A model generated the notes under the pieces. It saw only the letters and a list, made by a program, of their open reading frames with translations, did not search any database and was not told where the DNA came from. Below, piece after piece: positions 19,606 through 31,673 of a DNA stretch of 64,000 bases. Location of the stretch: contig JACGCK010000030.1 of the NCBI GenBank assembly GCA_014925825.1, forward strand, positions 1 through 64,000, in the 5' to 3' direction. A program made the position numbers and the translations under genes. This stretch comes from Pholiota molesta (taxonomy: Eukaryota; Basidiomycota; Agaricomycetes; Agaricales; Strophariaceae). How positions within the stretch are numbered: the first letter of the stretch is position 1; every line of letters starts with the position of its first letter.

Positions 19606-20861
19606 ATGGCCGCTCAACTCGTCTGGCTTATCACCGGAACTTCGTATGTCTTTTACTCTCTTCATTCGTAACTCAGTCCTGAATCTTCTGCGATGCGAAT
19701 GAAACAGATCTGGCTTGGGAAGGGAGCTTGCGCTCGAGGCGTTGAAGCGTGGCGAAAAAGTCATCGCGACCGGCCGCGCTCGCTCGATTGACAAGTTGAA
19801 CGAGCTCAAGGCACATGGGGCTGATATCCTTGAATTGGACGTGACGTCCCCGTTGGAAACCCTGCACGAAGTAGCTAAAAAAGCGATCGCTATCCATGGA
19901 AGGATTGATGTGCTCGTGAATAACGCAGGTACGCTTTCCTGTTTGCTGATACGGGAGTTTATATTCAGACAAGCCCGCTAGGCTACATTCTCGTTGGCGC
20001 ACTCGAAGAGAGCACGTACGTTTTCATGTCAGAATCTGTCATCTTGTGCTTTTATTCATTCCGTTTATGTTATAGTCCAGAAGAAACTTACGACCAGTTC
20101 AAGTGAGCAGGAACTATTTTCTGCGCGAGTCTTACTTATCTGATTGTCTTCTTTTAGCACCAACGTGTTTGGGGGCTTAAATGTTGCCAGGGCTTTCCTC
20201 CCATACATGCGGGAGCAGAAAACCGGCACCATAATCTGGATCGGCTCCATAGTTGGCTGGGGGTGGGCTTTTTTTGTAACTTCCAGTGCAAGCCAGGTCA
20301 TATTAATCACCGGGTTGTAGGTCGTATCCTTTGCTGGTCTTTACAGCGCCTCAAAGTGGGCACTTAGAGGTATGTGCTACGCTATCAACCAGGTTATAAA
20401 TATTCATGCCATTCTCTAGGTATCTCTTCGTCTCTCCACGACGAGATTTCGCCTCTGGGACTCCGAAGCATTTGCCTCGACTTCGGCTACTTCCGCACCT
20501 CCTTCCTAGCCCCGGATCAGCGCAAGCCAAAGGTGGCGAGGATTTCCGATTATCAGGCAGAATCCGAACATCTGGAGGCTATTCTTCAAGGTAAATTATG
20601 TCACGGCGGCATGATATTCTTGAAGACTAATAACGCATCCCGTCGATAATAGCATATAACGGAAAGCAACCCGGCGACCCTCTCAAAGGTGTCAAGGCAA
20701 TCGTCGATATTGCTCGAGGGGAAGATCAGGCTGCTGGGAAGGAATTCCCTCGCCAAGTCGTGCTTGGTACTGACTGCTATAATGAAGCCACGGAACAGAC
20801 AGAGAAGATCATAGCGCGTTTGGAAGAGTGGCAGGGGGTTTCTTTCAGTACTGACTTCTGA
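19606..20861 (+). CDS. Short-chain dehydrogenase/reductase
   Basis: NAD(P)-dependent oxidoreductase of the classical SDR family. Early exons are 19606-19643, 19708-19928, 19982-20015, 20076-20102 and one from 20158; two or three more follow. The cofactor loop TGTSSGLG is split by intron 1. NNAG, the serine in GSIVG and the active-site YSASK are all present. Its closest look is to fungal AYR1/retinol-dehydrogenase-like SDRs that change a carbonyl to an alcohol, but the substrate cannot be told from sequence. No signal peptide or membrane anchor is seen. It is oriented away from the F-box cluster. Confidence 0.87.
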
Positions 20862-21197
20862 ATTTCGGGGCAAACATATCTTCGACTTGCGCTCGTGAGT
20901 AGACAATTGCTCAGCGCTCAATTGCTAGTCATGTAATGATTTTTGAATTCTGTCTTGTCTACCGATCTGCTACATACAAAGTTGCATAGATCCTCTTTTC
21001 TTTTGCTCTGTATTTCCAAAATATCATAGTGGCCTTCTGTTCCATTTAAATTCAGGTTTGATGATAATAGATGACTTGATCATCAATGCAGTGTGGGAAG
21101 CGACAAATGATGCGATGTTCATTGGAGTTCGGCTCTACAACCTTTTTATTTGACTGCCACGACCACATTCCAAACTACATTTCCCCTCAGCTTCAAA
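20862..21197. other. Intergenic, no gene seen
   Basis: 336 bp between two plus-strand genes. No motif stands out. Confidence 0.4.
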
Positions 21198-23142
21198 ATG
21201 GCGAATGTTTTCCTCAATATACCGCAAGAACTGCGAATTCAAATTTTGTCCCACCTCGATGCCGTTTCTCTTGCACGTTGCGCAATGGTGAGCCAACATT
21301 TCCTTCATTTCTAAGATTTGAGAAAGCGATTGAATCTGGGGACTGTAGACTTGTGAATCTGTCTACGCAACCCTCAAGAACTCATCTCTCTTAACATATA
21401 CAATTCAGCTGCACTTCGACGGTCTCAAGGATGTCGGAACGTCCAGTTTCCACTCTGAGCTTATCGAGTCACTTCTGCGCCGCCGGCAGGCATGGTTGTC
21501 GCTCGATTGTACAGGGTATACCACCTACAGTATGCAGCATCTGTGCCGAGCATGCGAGTTTGTCGGGGGCGTGCTAGCCAGCTCGGATAGGCACCATCTT
21601 CAAATAGCATGGCTGCCGACGGCCAGCAACGTAGAAGGTCGTACGCTGCAAAGATATCTAGCCGGAATTTCGGTTCGAGACTTCACGATGGACCCGACGC
21701 AGGATATGATGGCGTTATTTGAGGACGATGGGAGGTGAGTACTAGCATATCGCCTTTTGAAGCAATCTAAACAAGTATCCAGCCCATCGTCGCTGGTTGA
21801 CGCCCGCGCTTGTCGCATCCACCTTCGTACCATATCTACCGATAAGGCCCATCCACTTGCAGAGCAGGGTGTTTTGCATTTTTCTGTTTTTCCCGAGCGT
21901 TCTTCCGACAATGACATCTGGAGTGCCAACCTAGATATCGCGAAAAACATCTTGGTCGTTGTGCTTAATTTAGAATCAACTTGGCGGGCGATGCGAGTGT
22001 TGGTATGGGATTGGACTACATCGGATCTCATAGTGGTGGGCCACTTCTCCCCTCATACCCTGACAGTATTTGACCATTCACAAAGGATTCCTCTATTACA
22101 TTCGATTCATTGCTCCCACATCCGAGATTTGAGTTCGCAATTTTGAATTCCACATCCTGCTTTATTACCTCTATGTTCGACTCCGGGTCGATTCGGTTGT
22201 ATAAGCTGGTACGCTCAATTAACGCCCCAGCAATCCACCTTGCTACACTTCATCTCCCACCCACCGCCCGTGATACCGACGTCATCAGGGTTTGCACCTC
22301 CGCCGGGCCAATTGAGGCGCAACCACTGTCCCAAACGCCACTCATGTTCAATGATGAGGACCGTCTGCATGTGTTCACGGTGCTATACGCCCACCCGCAT
22401 ATGCAAACCCCGAGATCTGAAATGAACATTTTCGTTCACCAGCGTGTCTTTACAAAATATGTCTCCCGCCAAATTTCCTCTCCCGAGGACCATCCACCTC
22501 TCAACATTCCATGGGAGGAGTGGGGCCCGCCGAATACGAAGATTATCTACCCTGCATGCATTCGAGTAGATGGCTGGCCAAGGTGACTATTCGAACCTTC
22601 TTTCAGCGATGAATCAATGTGCTCACTAGCTCCCTATATTCGTAGATATATTCATGGTCAACGTGTCATCTTTCCGGAGCGTATATATGGCGCGAACGAT
22701 GCACTCGAAGAAGTACCCAACTCTATGGAAGTCCTTGACTTTTCCCTTGCAGCTGTGTTGTCTGCCAAGGGCATTCCAATACCAATGTCTGCCTCTCCGC
22801 CCTCGTCTTCACAGAGCAAACCCGGGACTTTAATGCCATCAAGCACCATTCACGCTGGTGAAGTTCCTATATTTGAGGGTGACGTGGAGACGCACCTTCC
22901 GTGTGTATCCTATAAGCGCGACCTCAAGCAGACATATGCAGCGTATATGATCCATGCGGACGGTATTGTTGGTGTAAATGTATGTTCACATTCTCCACTA
23001 CTCTGTTATTCTGCTCCGAGAAAGCCGCAGTTGGCTTCTGGATTTCATTGCTCCATTTCTCGGTATCATTTACAGTTCGTTGACCTCCGTTTTGTAGATG
23101 AAAGACGACGGCAGTCTTTACTCACACGTATACGCCATCTGA
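21198..23142 (+). CDS. F-box domain protein (agaricomycete type, unrelated to the tandem trio)
   Basis: The first exon encodes an F-box at the extreme N-terminus (NIPQELRIQILSHLD, then SLARCAM), followed by a donor. Later exons give a roughly 550-residue body of the kind common in agaricomycete F-box proteins (beta-rich, no named domain), with blocks such as RDFTMDPTQDMMALF and MNIFVHQRVF. The last short exon reads MKDDGSLYSHVYAI and stop, spliced from GIVGVN at about 22979. A presumed SCF substrate adaptor; target unknown. The body carries no leucine-rich repeats and no similarity to the three F-box genes at 11.7-17.6 kb. Confidence 0.78.
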
Positions 23143-24196
23143 ATAACTGACAGCCCCGAACGCACCCCTTTCATCGGCACGATAAGGCTCCGCAAATAGT
23201 CACGGTTTTAGTGTTAGATATGTCTCAGGTCTCATTATATTATTACTACGGTGCGGTTTGTTTCATTTCCTTCCTGTCAGACTGAAACTACCAGGATTCC
23301 TCAGACTGACGCCCACCCCAAGCAGCTCGACATCCTAAAGCTACCATCGCGTACTTCGACGCTTTATCTAGAGTAACTTTTCGTCGATGCCATTTGTCAT
23401 GATGGCGCGGGCCTTCAAGCGCGCCCTGCGCCGTGTACGCGTTCGTCATGGAAAGAACCCTGAAAGGGAAAGGCGTTCTAGAAGTGGAAGGAGTCAGAAT
23501 GCGAACTAGAGGACCCAGGAGATTTCTGCCGTCTTCATGGTCTTCGTGAGTCCTGTTCCTGTCTCCGCTCGTATTTAGTCGCCTGCTGACTGAGTTCTAG
23601 GAACATGGCCGCGTTCTCATAAGTTCGGATATTCATCAACACTAGTTTATGATATCTCGAATAATATGATACGTTATTTGGGGTTGAACATGATACTTTG
23701 AGACGTGGACGACATCCAGATCGAAGCTAAGAACACATTGGAGGAACACAATCTGGGAGAACTAGATGAACTAGGAGCGCTTTTAGATAGGTATGGAGTT
23801 CATCCTGTTGGAAATGCATCCCGGAAGCGATATCTGATCACATTATCCAAACATAGGATTTAGCTGGAAACGGCTGGGTTACGCAAAGAGGACAATGCAA
23901 AAGCGCACTGATTGATATCGATATCTGATGTTTCCATATTTGGCCAAAGAATGGTGGCACATTCCATAGTGCCACTTGCGCCTTCGTGAAAAGGCCAGTA
24001 AATAAAGCAACAATGGGTATCCACTACTAGATACAGCAAGCCACCATGGCGTGTATCTCCCATATAATCTAACTGCAATCATTTTCATTTTCGCCGTCCC
24101 CACTGAACTTTCGATCATATCGCAGACTTTTAACGCCACTGATTCGCCTTTCTCGACACATTCACCTCATTGCTCATCAGCACTCGGAACTCAGCG
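23143..24196. other. Intergenic, no gene seen
   Basis: About 1 kb with only short reading frames. A GC-rich arginine-coding patch near 23390-23500 is too short and unsupported to call. Confidence 0.4.
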
Positions 24197-26276
24197 ATGC
24201 AGCAGTATGGTCCTCCATCATATCCTCCTCCCTCGTTTTTCCAGGCAAACGCAGAGGCCTATACTCCTCATCACTATACCCAAACCGCTGCAACTTCCTC
24301 CCTTCCTCAGCACCCGGCCTACTATAACCCCCACGCTACTTCAGTTCCAGCACATGCAACGTCGTACAGTTTAAACCCCTATCCCGCGTTACCATCAACA
24401 GTCCGCAATTACTCTGACCCACGGGTGGAAAGTTCAGTCATCCCGTCGGCATCAACTCAGGAGTATCAGACGGCACCAGCAGTATACCGCGACCCGTGCG
24501 TGGTGGCCACTTCAAGCCAAGCACCGTTCAATGATCATTCGCGGGAATATCAATCATCAACCGCGTCGGCCCAGCCTCAAGGCCACTCCCTCAATACATC
24601 GAACAATGTGAACATCGCAAATTCAGCGCAGCCGCTCGTGTATGGCCACTCCTCTCTTCCAAGGTCTCAGACGTTCTCGGATGACCGTCCCTTCATGCCT
24701 CGTATGCGCGCGTCAACTACACAGCTGCAAGCGGCACCTACTCTTACCTTCGATGACGAGCACGTTCCACCTCCACTCAATTCCTATGGACAGATATCGC
24801 GTTCCGCTTCCGTTGAAACTTCTCTGTATCCCACTCCTCCTCCTGCCTACCAAGAGCTAATCTATACGCCGACCCCACCAATACCATTATCGCAACCACT
24901 GTGGTCTTCCTCCTCGACTCCATCGTCACACCCCATCGCTCAACCTCTGTACCGAGAGCAAAACGTTGCTCTCTCCTTGCGCCAGCAGCAACCGCCTAAC
25001 GGACTCTCATTTTCTGCAGTTCACGCGCCGAGTCCACTTCACCGTTCTTGCAGCGCCGGATCGGAACCCGGGCCTCCAACTACCGAAAAATCTATCAAAA
25101 TTCGCCAGAAGACTCAATCCTCAAAGAGCTCGAAGCGCAAGGTGGCACAAACCAAAGCCAAGAAAACTAAAGCTTCTACGACAGCTGTCGACGCGGCGAA
25201 CTCGTCGACCAGTACCGCGCGGGGCGTAAATGGCCGAGATGCGGAGGTGGTGGCAAATTCCTCAACCGTGACGCAATCTGAACGATATTCAACTCCTCCA
25301 TCAGCGGCGGAGGGATCATCTACAGCAACCAAAACGACGAACAAGCGCCGCCGCGAATACCTGAATGACACATCTGCTTCAACCACGGCGACGAAAAAGC
25401 GATGTTTAGCAAACATGGGGTCCTTGATTAAAGGGTTCCGTTGTATAGACGCGAGGTGGTTAAGCCCGAAAGCTGAAAAGAAGGTAAGTGACCATTCGTA
25501 CTTGTCGAGCGCTTATTTCTTAAACCATCCCGCCTTCTAGCTGTATTCATCTAGTCCTTCATATTTATGCCCACTGGATAGAAATTGCTGTGATGCTCCT
25601 CTCATCAATATCCTCAAACCTGAATGCGACACAATCATCACGTTCGGTGTCAAGACTGAGACCCTCATGGTTACTCGTGCTGTTTCCCTCTCTAGTTGCT
25701 TAGATGGAGATGCCTTGCTGGATAGTCCCCGTGAAGTGATTGTTCGCAAGCCCAACTGGCCGCCAGTTTTCACTCTCAACATTGTTGTGAGTCAAAATAT
25801 GTTTAAAAGTCGCGTGAATTGAAAGCTGATATGCATACGGACGGCTTTCAGTGGTTCGGGTATCAGAACATCAGCTACATGCTCAGGGTACCCCTCAACA
25901 AGGGTCGCAGGGCGATGACGAAGGCGCATCTAGCCGCAATTATAGCCCGCGTACAAAGACATAATCAACGTAATGTTTTGTCACTCGAATCTCCGTACGT
26001 TTACTGATCAAATCATTGCAGGAGCATTCAGAAGAAGAATGCAAGCAGCCTTTTCAGTGCCAAGTTCCCATATTGAAGCTTGGAAAGGGTGGTGTCGCGT
26101 TTGAACAAATCAAGGTGACTGATATCCAAAAGGACAAGGACGGAATCTGGCACCCGACAATCTATATTGAATATCCTTTGGACGTGATTCGCGGGTGCTT
26201 AGGCTCAGAACAGGACATATCTAATCTAGATAAATACTATCGGAGTATACATACTACAGACTTGCCTTCACCGTGA
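24197..26276 (+). CDS. Hypothetical protein with disordered N-terminal half and conserved-looking C-terminal domain
   Basis: The start is taken at the first real ATG (MQQYGPPSYPPP). About 300 residues are rich in proline, serine, tyrosine and glutamine, then come lysine-rich stretches (KRKVAQTKAKKTKAS and NKRRREYLN) that look like nuclear localisation signals. Three or four further exons encode a folded-looking C-terminal part with CPLDRNCCDAPLINILKP, GYQNISYMLRVPLNKGRRAMTK and a final segment ending TTDLPSP. The layout (disordered, basic, then a small domain) resembles other agaricomycete lineage-specific proteins. No DNA-binding fold is recognised and no function is assigned. Confidence 0.65.
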
Positions 26277-26482
26277 TTCAATGTGTCGAGTCCCTACAGA
26301 TACATAGTGGTTAAAGTCATCCCATGCATGGCCAGCTCGCTTCGCTTTATTGAATAAACAGTGTCATTTTCTCCCAAGGTGGATGTCCCTCGCTTCATAA
26401 GATGGAAGACGATAGGCTCCTCTGTACCAACCCGTTCGATCGTAGACGAACTTCTGGAAGTGGAGCCCCATTCCACGTGGGC

Positions 26483-28674
26483 TCAGCGTTCTGCCACCCG
26501 AAAACATACTGCAAGGCAGAGACCCTGAACATGGAGAGTGGTTGCATCTCCTATGAAATTCAATATGCCAAATGTGCGCCTGGTATCTGTGAAGGTGGAA
26601 TTAGCAAATGATGCGTCTGCCATCAAGAGTCCAGCTCATTAACAAGCTATGCCACTTACCGTCGATGCTTTGCGCGATACCTTTGTCCAATAGATAGTAG
26701 GATGTGAGTCTATTTGACGACCTTGCGGGCAACTGAAACGTGGCATAGTAGTCGCCAACGGGGTCGTTTTTCAAACAGGAGTCGTCCTCTTTCAACGAGT
26801 GCATCAGAAGGATCGGCGTCCGGAGTCCTACATGCGTAAGAAGCAATGGTTCGATAGGTGCGTTGTGCCTCATACGCATAATATCCTTGGAGCCTCGAAG
26901 ATAGGCCGATGGCCCCGCTGGGATGATAGAAGATCTTCCCCGCGCCTGAGCACAATTGAAAATATCGACGACTTGCTGCGATGTATTCAAGACCTCCGTC
27001 ATAAGGCGGAAGAACGCCCGCTCGGCGCCCTCGCCATATGCTATTGAAATACTGACATTACAAACGCCCATGAGGGAATATGCGATATCTTCTTCACGCA
27101 TCACATTGCGCTTCGCCGCCAGCTGCATCTTGCGCGAAATAGGCAGATAGTTGGAGACGCGTAGATCATCTTTAGTAATCGTTGTTGCTTTGAAGATTTG
27201 ATCTAGAATATCTGGATCGCGCTTGTCGCCAGGATGGGTGTACGGTACGAACATCGTCCAGTCCTTGTTATAGAATGACATATGATCTGGAGCGAGCAGT
27301 TCTTGGAATGTCCATCCGCGAGTGAACCAAGGATCGCGATGAATATCACCGAGGGCGGTGGTCTCCGCCAGGTAGGTGATACAGATGGTAGAGATCTTGT
27401 ACCATTTGTACATTGAGCGGATGGATTCATCGAGCTCGGAGCTGCTGTCCTTGTTGATGCAAACAGTATCCATCCAGCCGAAAGAGAGTCCATGATCCGT
27501 CCAAGCAGATCTGCAAAAATTGGCGAGCTTTTGATACCCTGGCTGCCCAATATCGAACTGTCGCAGCCGCCACGCGCCATACGTAACTTCGCTCTCCGAT
27601 CCACGAAGCCAGGTGTGAGACAGGATGGCATATTTGGTGCTTTCCTGTACAATCTCCTTGATCATGAGGTTGTAAGCTTGAGTACGTACCCTCATTCGCT
27701 CAGCAAAACTGCTAAACAAGCTGTTCAATTCCCCGGACACCCTTTCTTCCATCGTCCTCTCCGAGAATCTGGCTTGAATCTCGTGTATGATCCGGTCACA
27801 GACATCGTTCCTCTCAAGTAGTGTTATTTGCAGCTTGGTGCCGGACTCTCGAGGAGTGTCGGTGAAGTGTAATAGCCGAATAGGCATCTTGCTGAAGACG
27901 TGCTCACGGACCGCCTCTTGGAGTCTTCCCATGAATCGTTGGTAATCTGTTTGTCGGGGTACCAACGCTATCCTCCAACAAGCGATAGCAATATTATTAG
28001 ATGTTGCGATTCAGAGGTTCTGTTATGATTTGCATACCTTTGAAAAACCCAGGATCGGAGACTTTGCTCTCTGTTGCTACGCCGCGAGATTCGACCAAAG
28101 CATCGTCTGATGCAACACTGTGAACATCAGGATCTGCTTTAAAATCAATAATTACAATTCGTGGTATCGCCGAGGAAGAGGTTTACCATCCAAATCCACC
28201 TCGATCCTCTGCGTTTGCCCGACTTGTGATTGTACGATCATCGACGATATAAACCCCTGGAGCGCGGTGAGAAGCATCCCCGCCTCAGGACCCATCGAAT
28301 GAACTTGGCCGGTATCTAAAACATCATTATCCAACAAGTGATTCACATTGTGTTTACTACCTACAGAGAGGAGACTTACCCTCCTTGTTTTTCCCGCCGG
28401 TCGTATGTATGACGAAATTCTGCAGCGCCTCGAGCAAAATTTGCGATGCGGTGTTTACGGTGATTGGATCTACATTGCGCACGGGAAACATGTATGAGCG
28501 CCCAGCGACCCATGCATGGGCGCTAGGCCAGCAGATGGATGTGCGCACCTCTTTCCGTGGGATCGTCATGATCCCTCCGAGTCGACGATCCCGGGACCTG
28601 ATGGATTCCAGCATGCAGAAGCGCATCGCGAGACGCTGAGGTTTTCTCTTGAAAAGAAACGAGAAGCATGCCAT
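26483..28674 (-). CDS. HET domain protein (heterokaryon incompatibility)
   Basis: HET-domain proteins act in fungal non-self recognition and cell death. The central exon (to about 27965) has the three HET signatures: YAILSHTW, GWMDTVCINK and GWTFQELLAP. Upstream exons can be read at about 28370-28674 (starting MACFSFLFKRK) and about 28030-28320 (GQVHSMGPEAG onward), with GT-AG introns between. Downstream, a donor after SIDG at about 26660 joins an exon ending AVCFRVAER and stop at 26483-26485. The frame beyond that stop stays open to 26294, so a further intron or a lost stop is possible. There is no obvious partner or effector domain besides HET. Confidence 0.82.
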
Positions 28675-29208
28675 GTTCAATGATGTTCATGTTGCTTTCG
28701 TGAGCATTGAGCACTGAGGAGCTCACCAGCGGATCCAGACATTCGCAGCAACAATGCGCTCGACGTGGATGTGAGCGGGGAGCAAGGAGCTGTGGAATTC
28801 CGATATTTCCATCTCTATATACTATGACAGCCAACAGATCTGGCAGCACCGCTGTGTGTGAGCCATATTTATGCCTCATCGTGATGATGATCAAGTCAGA
28901 GGCTCAGAGCGAGTCAGCGACCAGTGGATGACCACGAAAATGTCATCATGCACGTTTAACTAGATGTTGTGGTAGCTATCGAGAATACAAGTTAACTTTC
29001 AGTGTTTTCAAGTATCCTTTTCCTTATATGATGGTCGACTATTATTACCAGTCTGCTACATACCTGCCACTAGCACAAGATGCCCACTGCCCAGCCATAA
29101 ATACACCCATGGAAGCTACATCGAAGCAACACACCAAAAATCCAACACACCAATCTTCAAAATACCATTCATTTATAGATACCACATACAAATCACCCCT
29201 TCCCATCC
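28675..29208. other. Intergenic, no gene seen
   Basis: Upstream of the HET gene and downstream of the aminotransferase. Only shadow frames. Confidence 0.4.
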
Positions 29209-30771
29209 CTACACACCCCCGACACACGGCACGCTCCACCCCTCAAACTCCCGCTCCCCCCTCTGCACCGCCGTCAGCACATCCCAAAACGCCCGCCCAA
29301 TCGGGCCCAGCCCGCCCGCGTGCGCCGGCAGCGCGATGTCCTGCCCGCGCCACCCGATCCGGCCCACGGGCGCGACGATCACCGCCGTGCCCACGCCGAA
29401 CGCCTCCAGGATCTTGCCCTCCGCGGCGAGCTGAGCGAGCTCGCCCATCGGGATGGGCCGCTCGTGCGTGTGCAGCGCGAGGCCGGCGAGAGAGGGGAGC
29501 GTGATGGTGCCGGAGGTGTGCGCGCGCGCGAGCGCGAGCGTGGAGTCGCGCGTGATGCCGGGCAGGATGGTGCCGTCCAGCGGGGGCGTGATCAGGTCCA
29601 CCACTGTTTGTGCACGGTGCATGAGCATGCAGGACGACGCGGGGGAGAGCCAAGGTAAATAGGGTACGCACCGCCATCCCCCGCCTGCACCGCGAGGAAG
29701 AAGTTCATCGCGCCCACCTCCGTCACCCGGTCCTCCTCCCCGAGCAGCCACAGGATCTGGTCGTACCCCTGCTTCGCCGCCACGCGCTGCGGCAGGAACC
29801 CCGGCGCGTAGTTCAGGCCGAGCTTGTGCCCGCCCGTGCCGCCCGGCCACGCGCGCACGCTCTCGGACACGCCGAGCAGCGAGAGCCCCTTCGCGGTGCC
29901 CCGGAAGTAGGGCCCCGCAGGCGTGACGACGGCGTAGATGCACGCGGCGTCCGAGGCCGCGACGCCTAGTGCTGTGGGAAGGGAGAAGGGGAGTGAGTAG
30001 GGGTTGGGATGGGGAGGCGTGGGGACGTACAGGCGCGGGTGCCGATGACGGTGGGGCGGATGTAGAGGCTGTAGCCGGGCTGGTTGGGGATCCAGCGGGA
30101 CTCGATTTGGATGAGGCGCTCCAGGAGGATGAGGAGTTGGTCGGTGTCGAATGCCTTTGGAGGAAGCGTATTCAGATTGAGGTTCGTAGATGGTTGAACT
30201 AGGGTAGACGTACGGGAAGAGCGACACGCGCGACAGAGCGTGCAAGGCGCTCCATGTTCGCTTTTGGACGGAAGAGACGTGGTTCGCCCTTGGTACCGAC
30301 ATATGCCTAATCGTCAAAGGCCTGAATTCAACATCCGATCCTTCGTGAAAGGTGAGTGATCGCACCTTCATGCCCTCAAAGACATTCGGGCAGTACTGCA
30401 AACACGACGACATGGGGTCCAGCGAAAGCGGGCCATAGGGCTTGATCTCGGGCGCACCCCAGCCGTGGACAGGGTCGTAGTTCACAACCAGCATGTGGTC
30501 CGTTTTTTGCTGGATCATAGCCGCACCGTCAGTCGCGGATCCACACACCGGAAGGAGCACAAACGCACCTGCCCGAACACAAGCGTCTCGGGGGCGGGCA
30601 ATGGCTTGAGCTCAGAGGCCATCGTCACGACCAGTTTGGAAGCCTAAGGACCAAGACCAGCGCGCGTCAGCTATCGCGCGCACGTTCGACCTAGCGAAAG
30701 GCAGCGGATGGACGACTTACATCGAGAGGCGCAGGGGTATCCGGCGCAGGGCCATTCGCGTCGATTGCCAT
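29209..30771 (-). CDS. Branched-chain amino acid aminotransferase
   Basis: PLP-dependent (fold type IV) enzyme for the last step of leucine, isoleucine and valine synthesis and the first of their breakdown. Exons run from ATG 30771 (MAIDANGPAP) through VFGQ, QKTDHMLVVNYDP, SSCLQYCPNVFEGMK, IESRWIPNQPGYSLYIRPT and GTAKGLSLLG to the catalytic lysine in GGTGGHKLGLNYAPG. The C-terminal exon follows, with TRDSTLALAR and EAFGVGTA. The N-terminus lacks an arginine-rich mitochondrial leader, so a cytosolic (Bat2-like) enzyme is likely. The C-terminal coding part is very GC-rich. A GATA-site cluster lies about 165 bp upstream of the start. Confidence 0.93.
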
Positions 30772-31673
30772 GTCGATTGCACGGGAGGGAGTGTCAGATT
30801 TTGCTAACGGTACGTCCGTGGAAGTGGGAATGGTGAAGAAGGAAAAAGCGAGTCATATTTGTACTGGGCAAAATCGGATGAGGGCTGGGTGTGCATGAGA
30901 TCAAGATCGGGGAAAAAAAGTTAAGCGATGCATTTTATCTGATCTTATCTTATCTATGGCGCCGGAGCTTCGATCATCATTACAAGCGCTGATCATTGCT
31001 CGCGCGGCCATTGGCTGGCGTGCGGCCAAGCTCTCAATCCAAATTCAGGCAACGTTGGTGGGTTAAAATGGCGGTGAGCAGCATAACCAGGACTGGGACA
31101 ACCTGGAAAATACGTTATGACACCGTTCACAAGGTATAATTACCCAAGTGACCGTTCGGCCGAATACTTTGACAATAGAAGCCACCCAATGAAGTCTCGA
31201 AACACTCTCGTGTATTCAAAACCAACTCCTATAAAACACTTTCACGCAGCATTCACGATTACGCGTCGACTCCGCCGTCTCGTTTACCGGATCGCTTTTA
31301 CAGCATTTGTAAGATGCTGACCACCACGAGACCAATGGGCGCGATGGATAAGAGATAGTCGCTCCACCCTCGCCGTCATTGCATGGATTATTGACGGAAT
31401 AATTGGATGATTATCATCCACAGGCAGCGGTACACGTCGGTACACGTCGGTATACGCCACCTCCGGACCCGCGAGCACTGCAGATTATAAATAAACTGAC
31501 AAATCGATGGTACGGGTACCCGGGAGCCTGCCGGGAGCGAGATAGTTGCCTTTCCCCCGACTCTACGTCATCATCTACTTACTCAACTTGAGCGCTTCAC
31601 CGTGGGCAGAAAACATTCCAGCTAACACCGAAACGGGAGACCTGTTGGCATTTCCAAAACGACACACACAAAA
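30772..31673. promoter_or_regulatory. Aminotransferase promoter with GATA-factor site cluster
   Basis: Positions 30934-30957 read TTTATCTGATCTTATCTTATCTAT, that is three GATA cores on the minus strand, two of them GATAAG, 165-185 bp before the start codon. In fungi such clusters bind AreA/Gln3-type nitrogen regulators. The remainder, up to the TRM2 3' end, shows no gene. Confidence 0.5.

Noticed and set aside
23379..23520. Arginine-rich plus-strand patch as a small gene
   Set aside because: Too short, stops early and has no supporting splice sites or homologues recognised.
29209..29504. Proline/arginine-rich plus-strand frame (29028-29504)
   Set aside because: Antisense shadow of the aminotransferase 3' exon; low-complexity.
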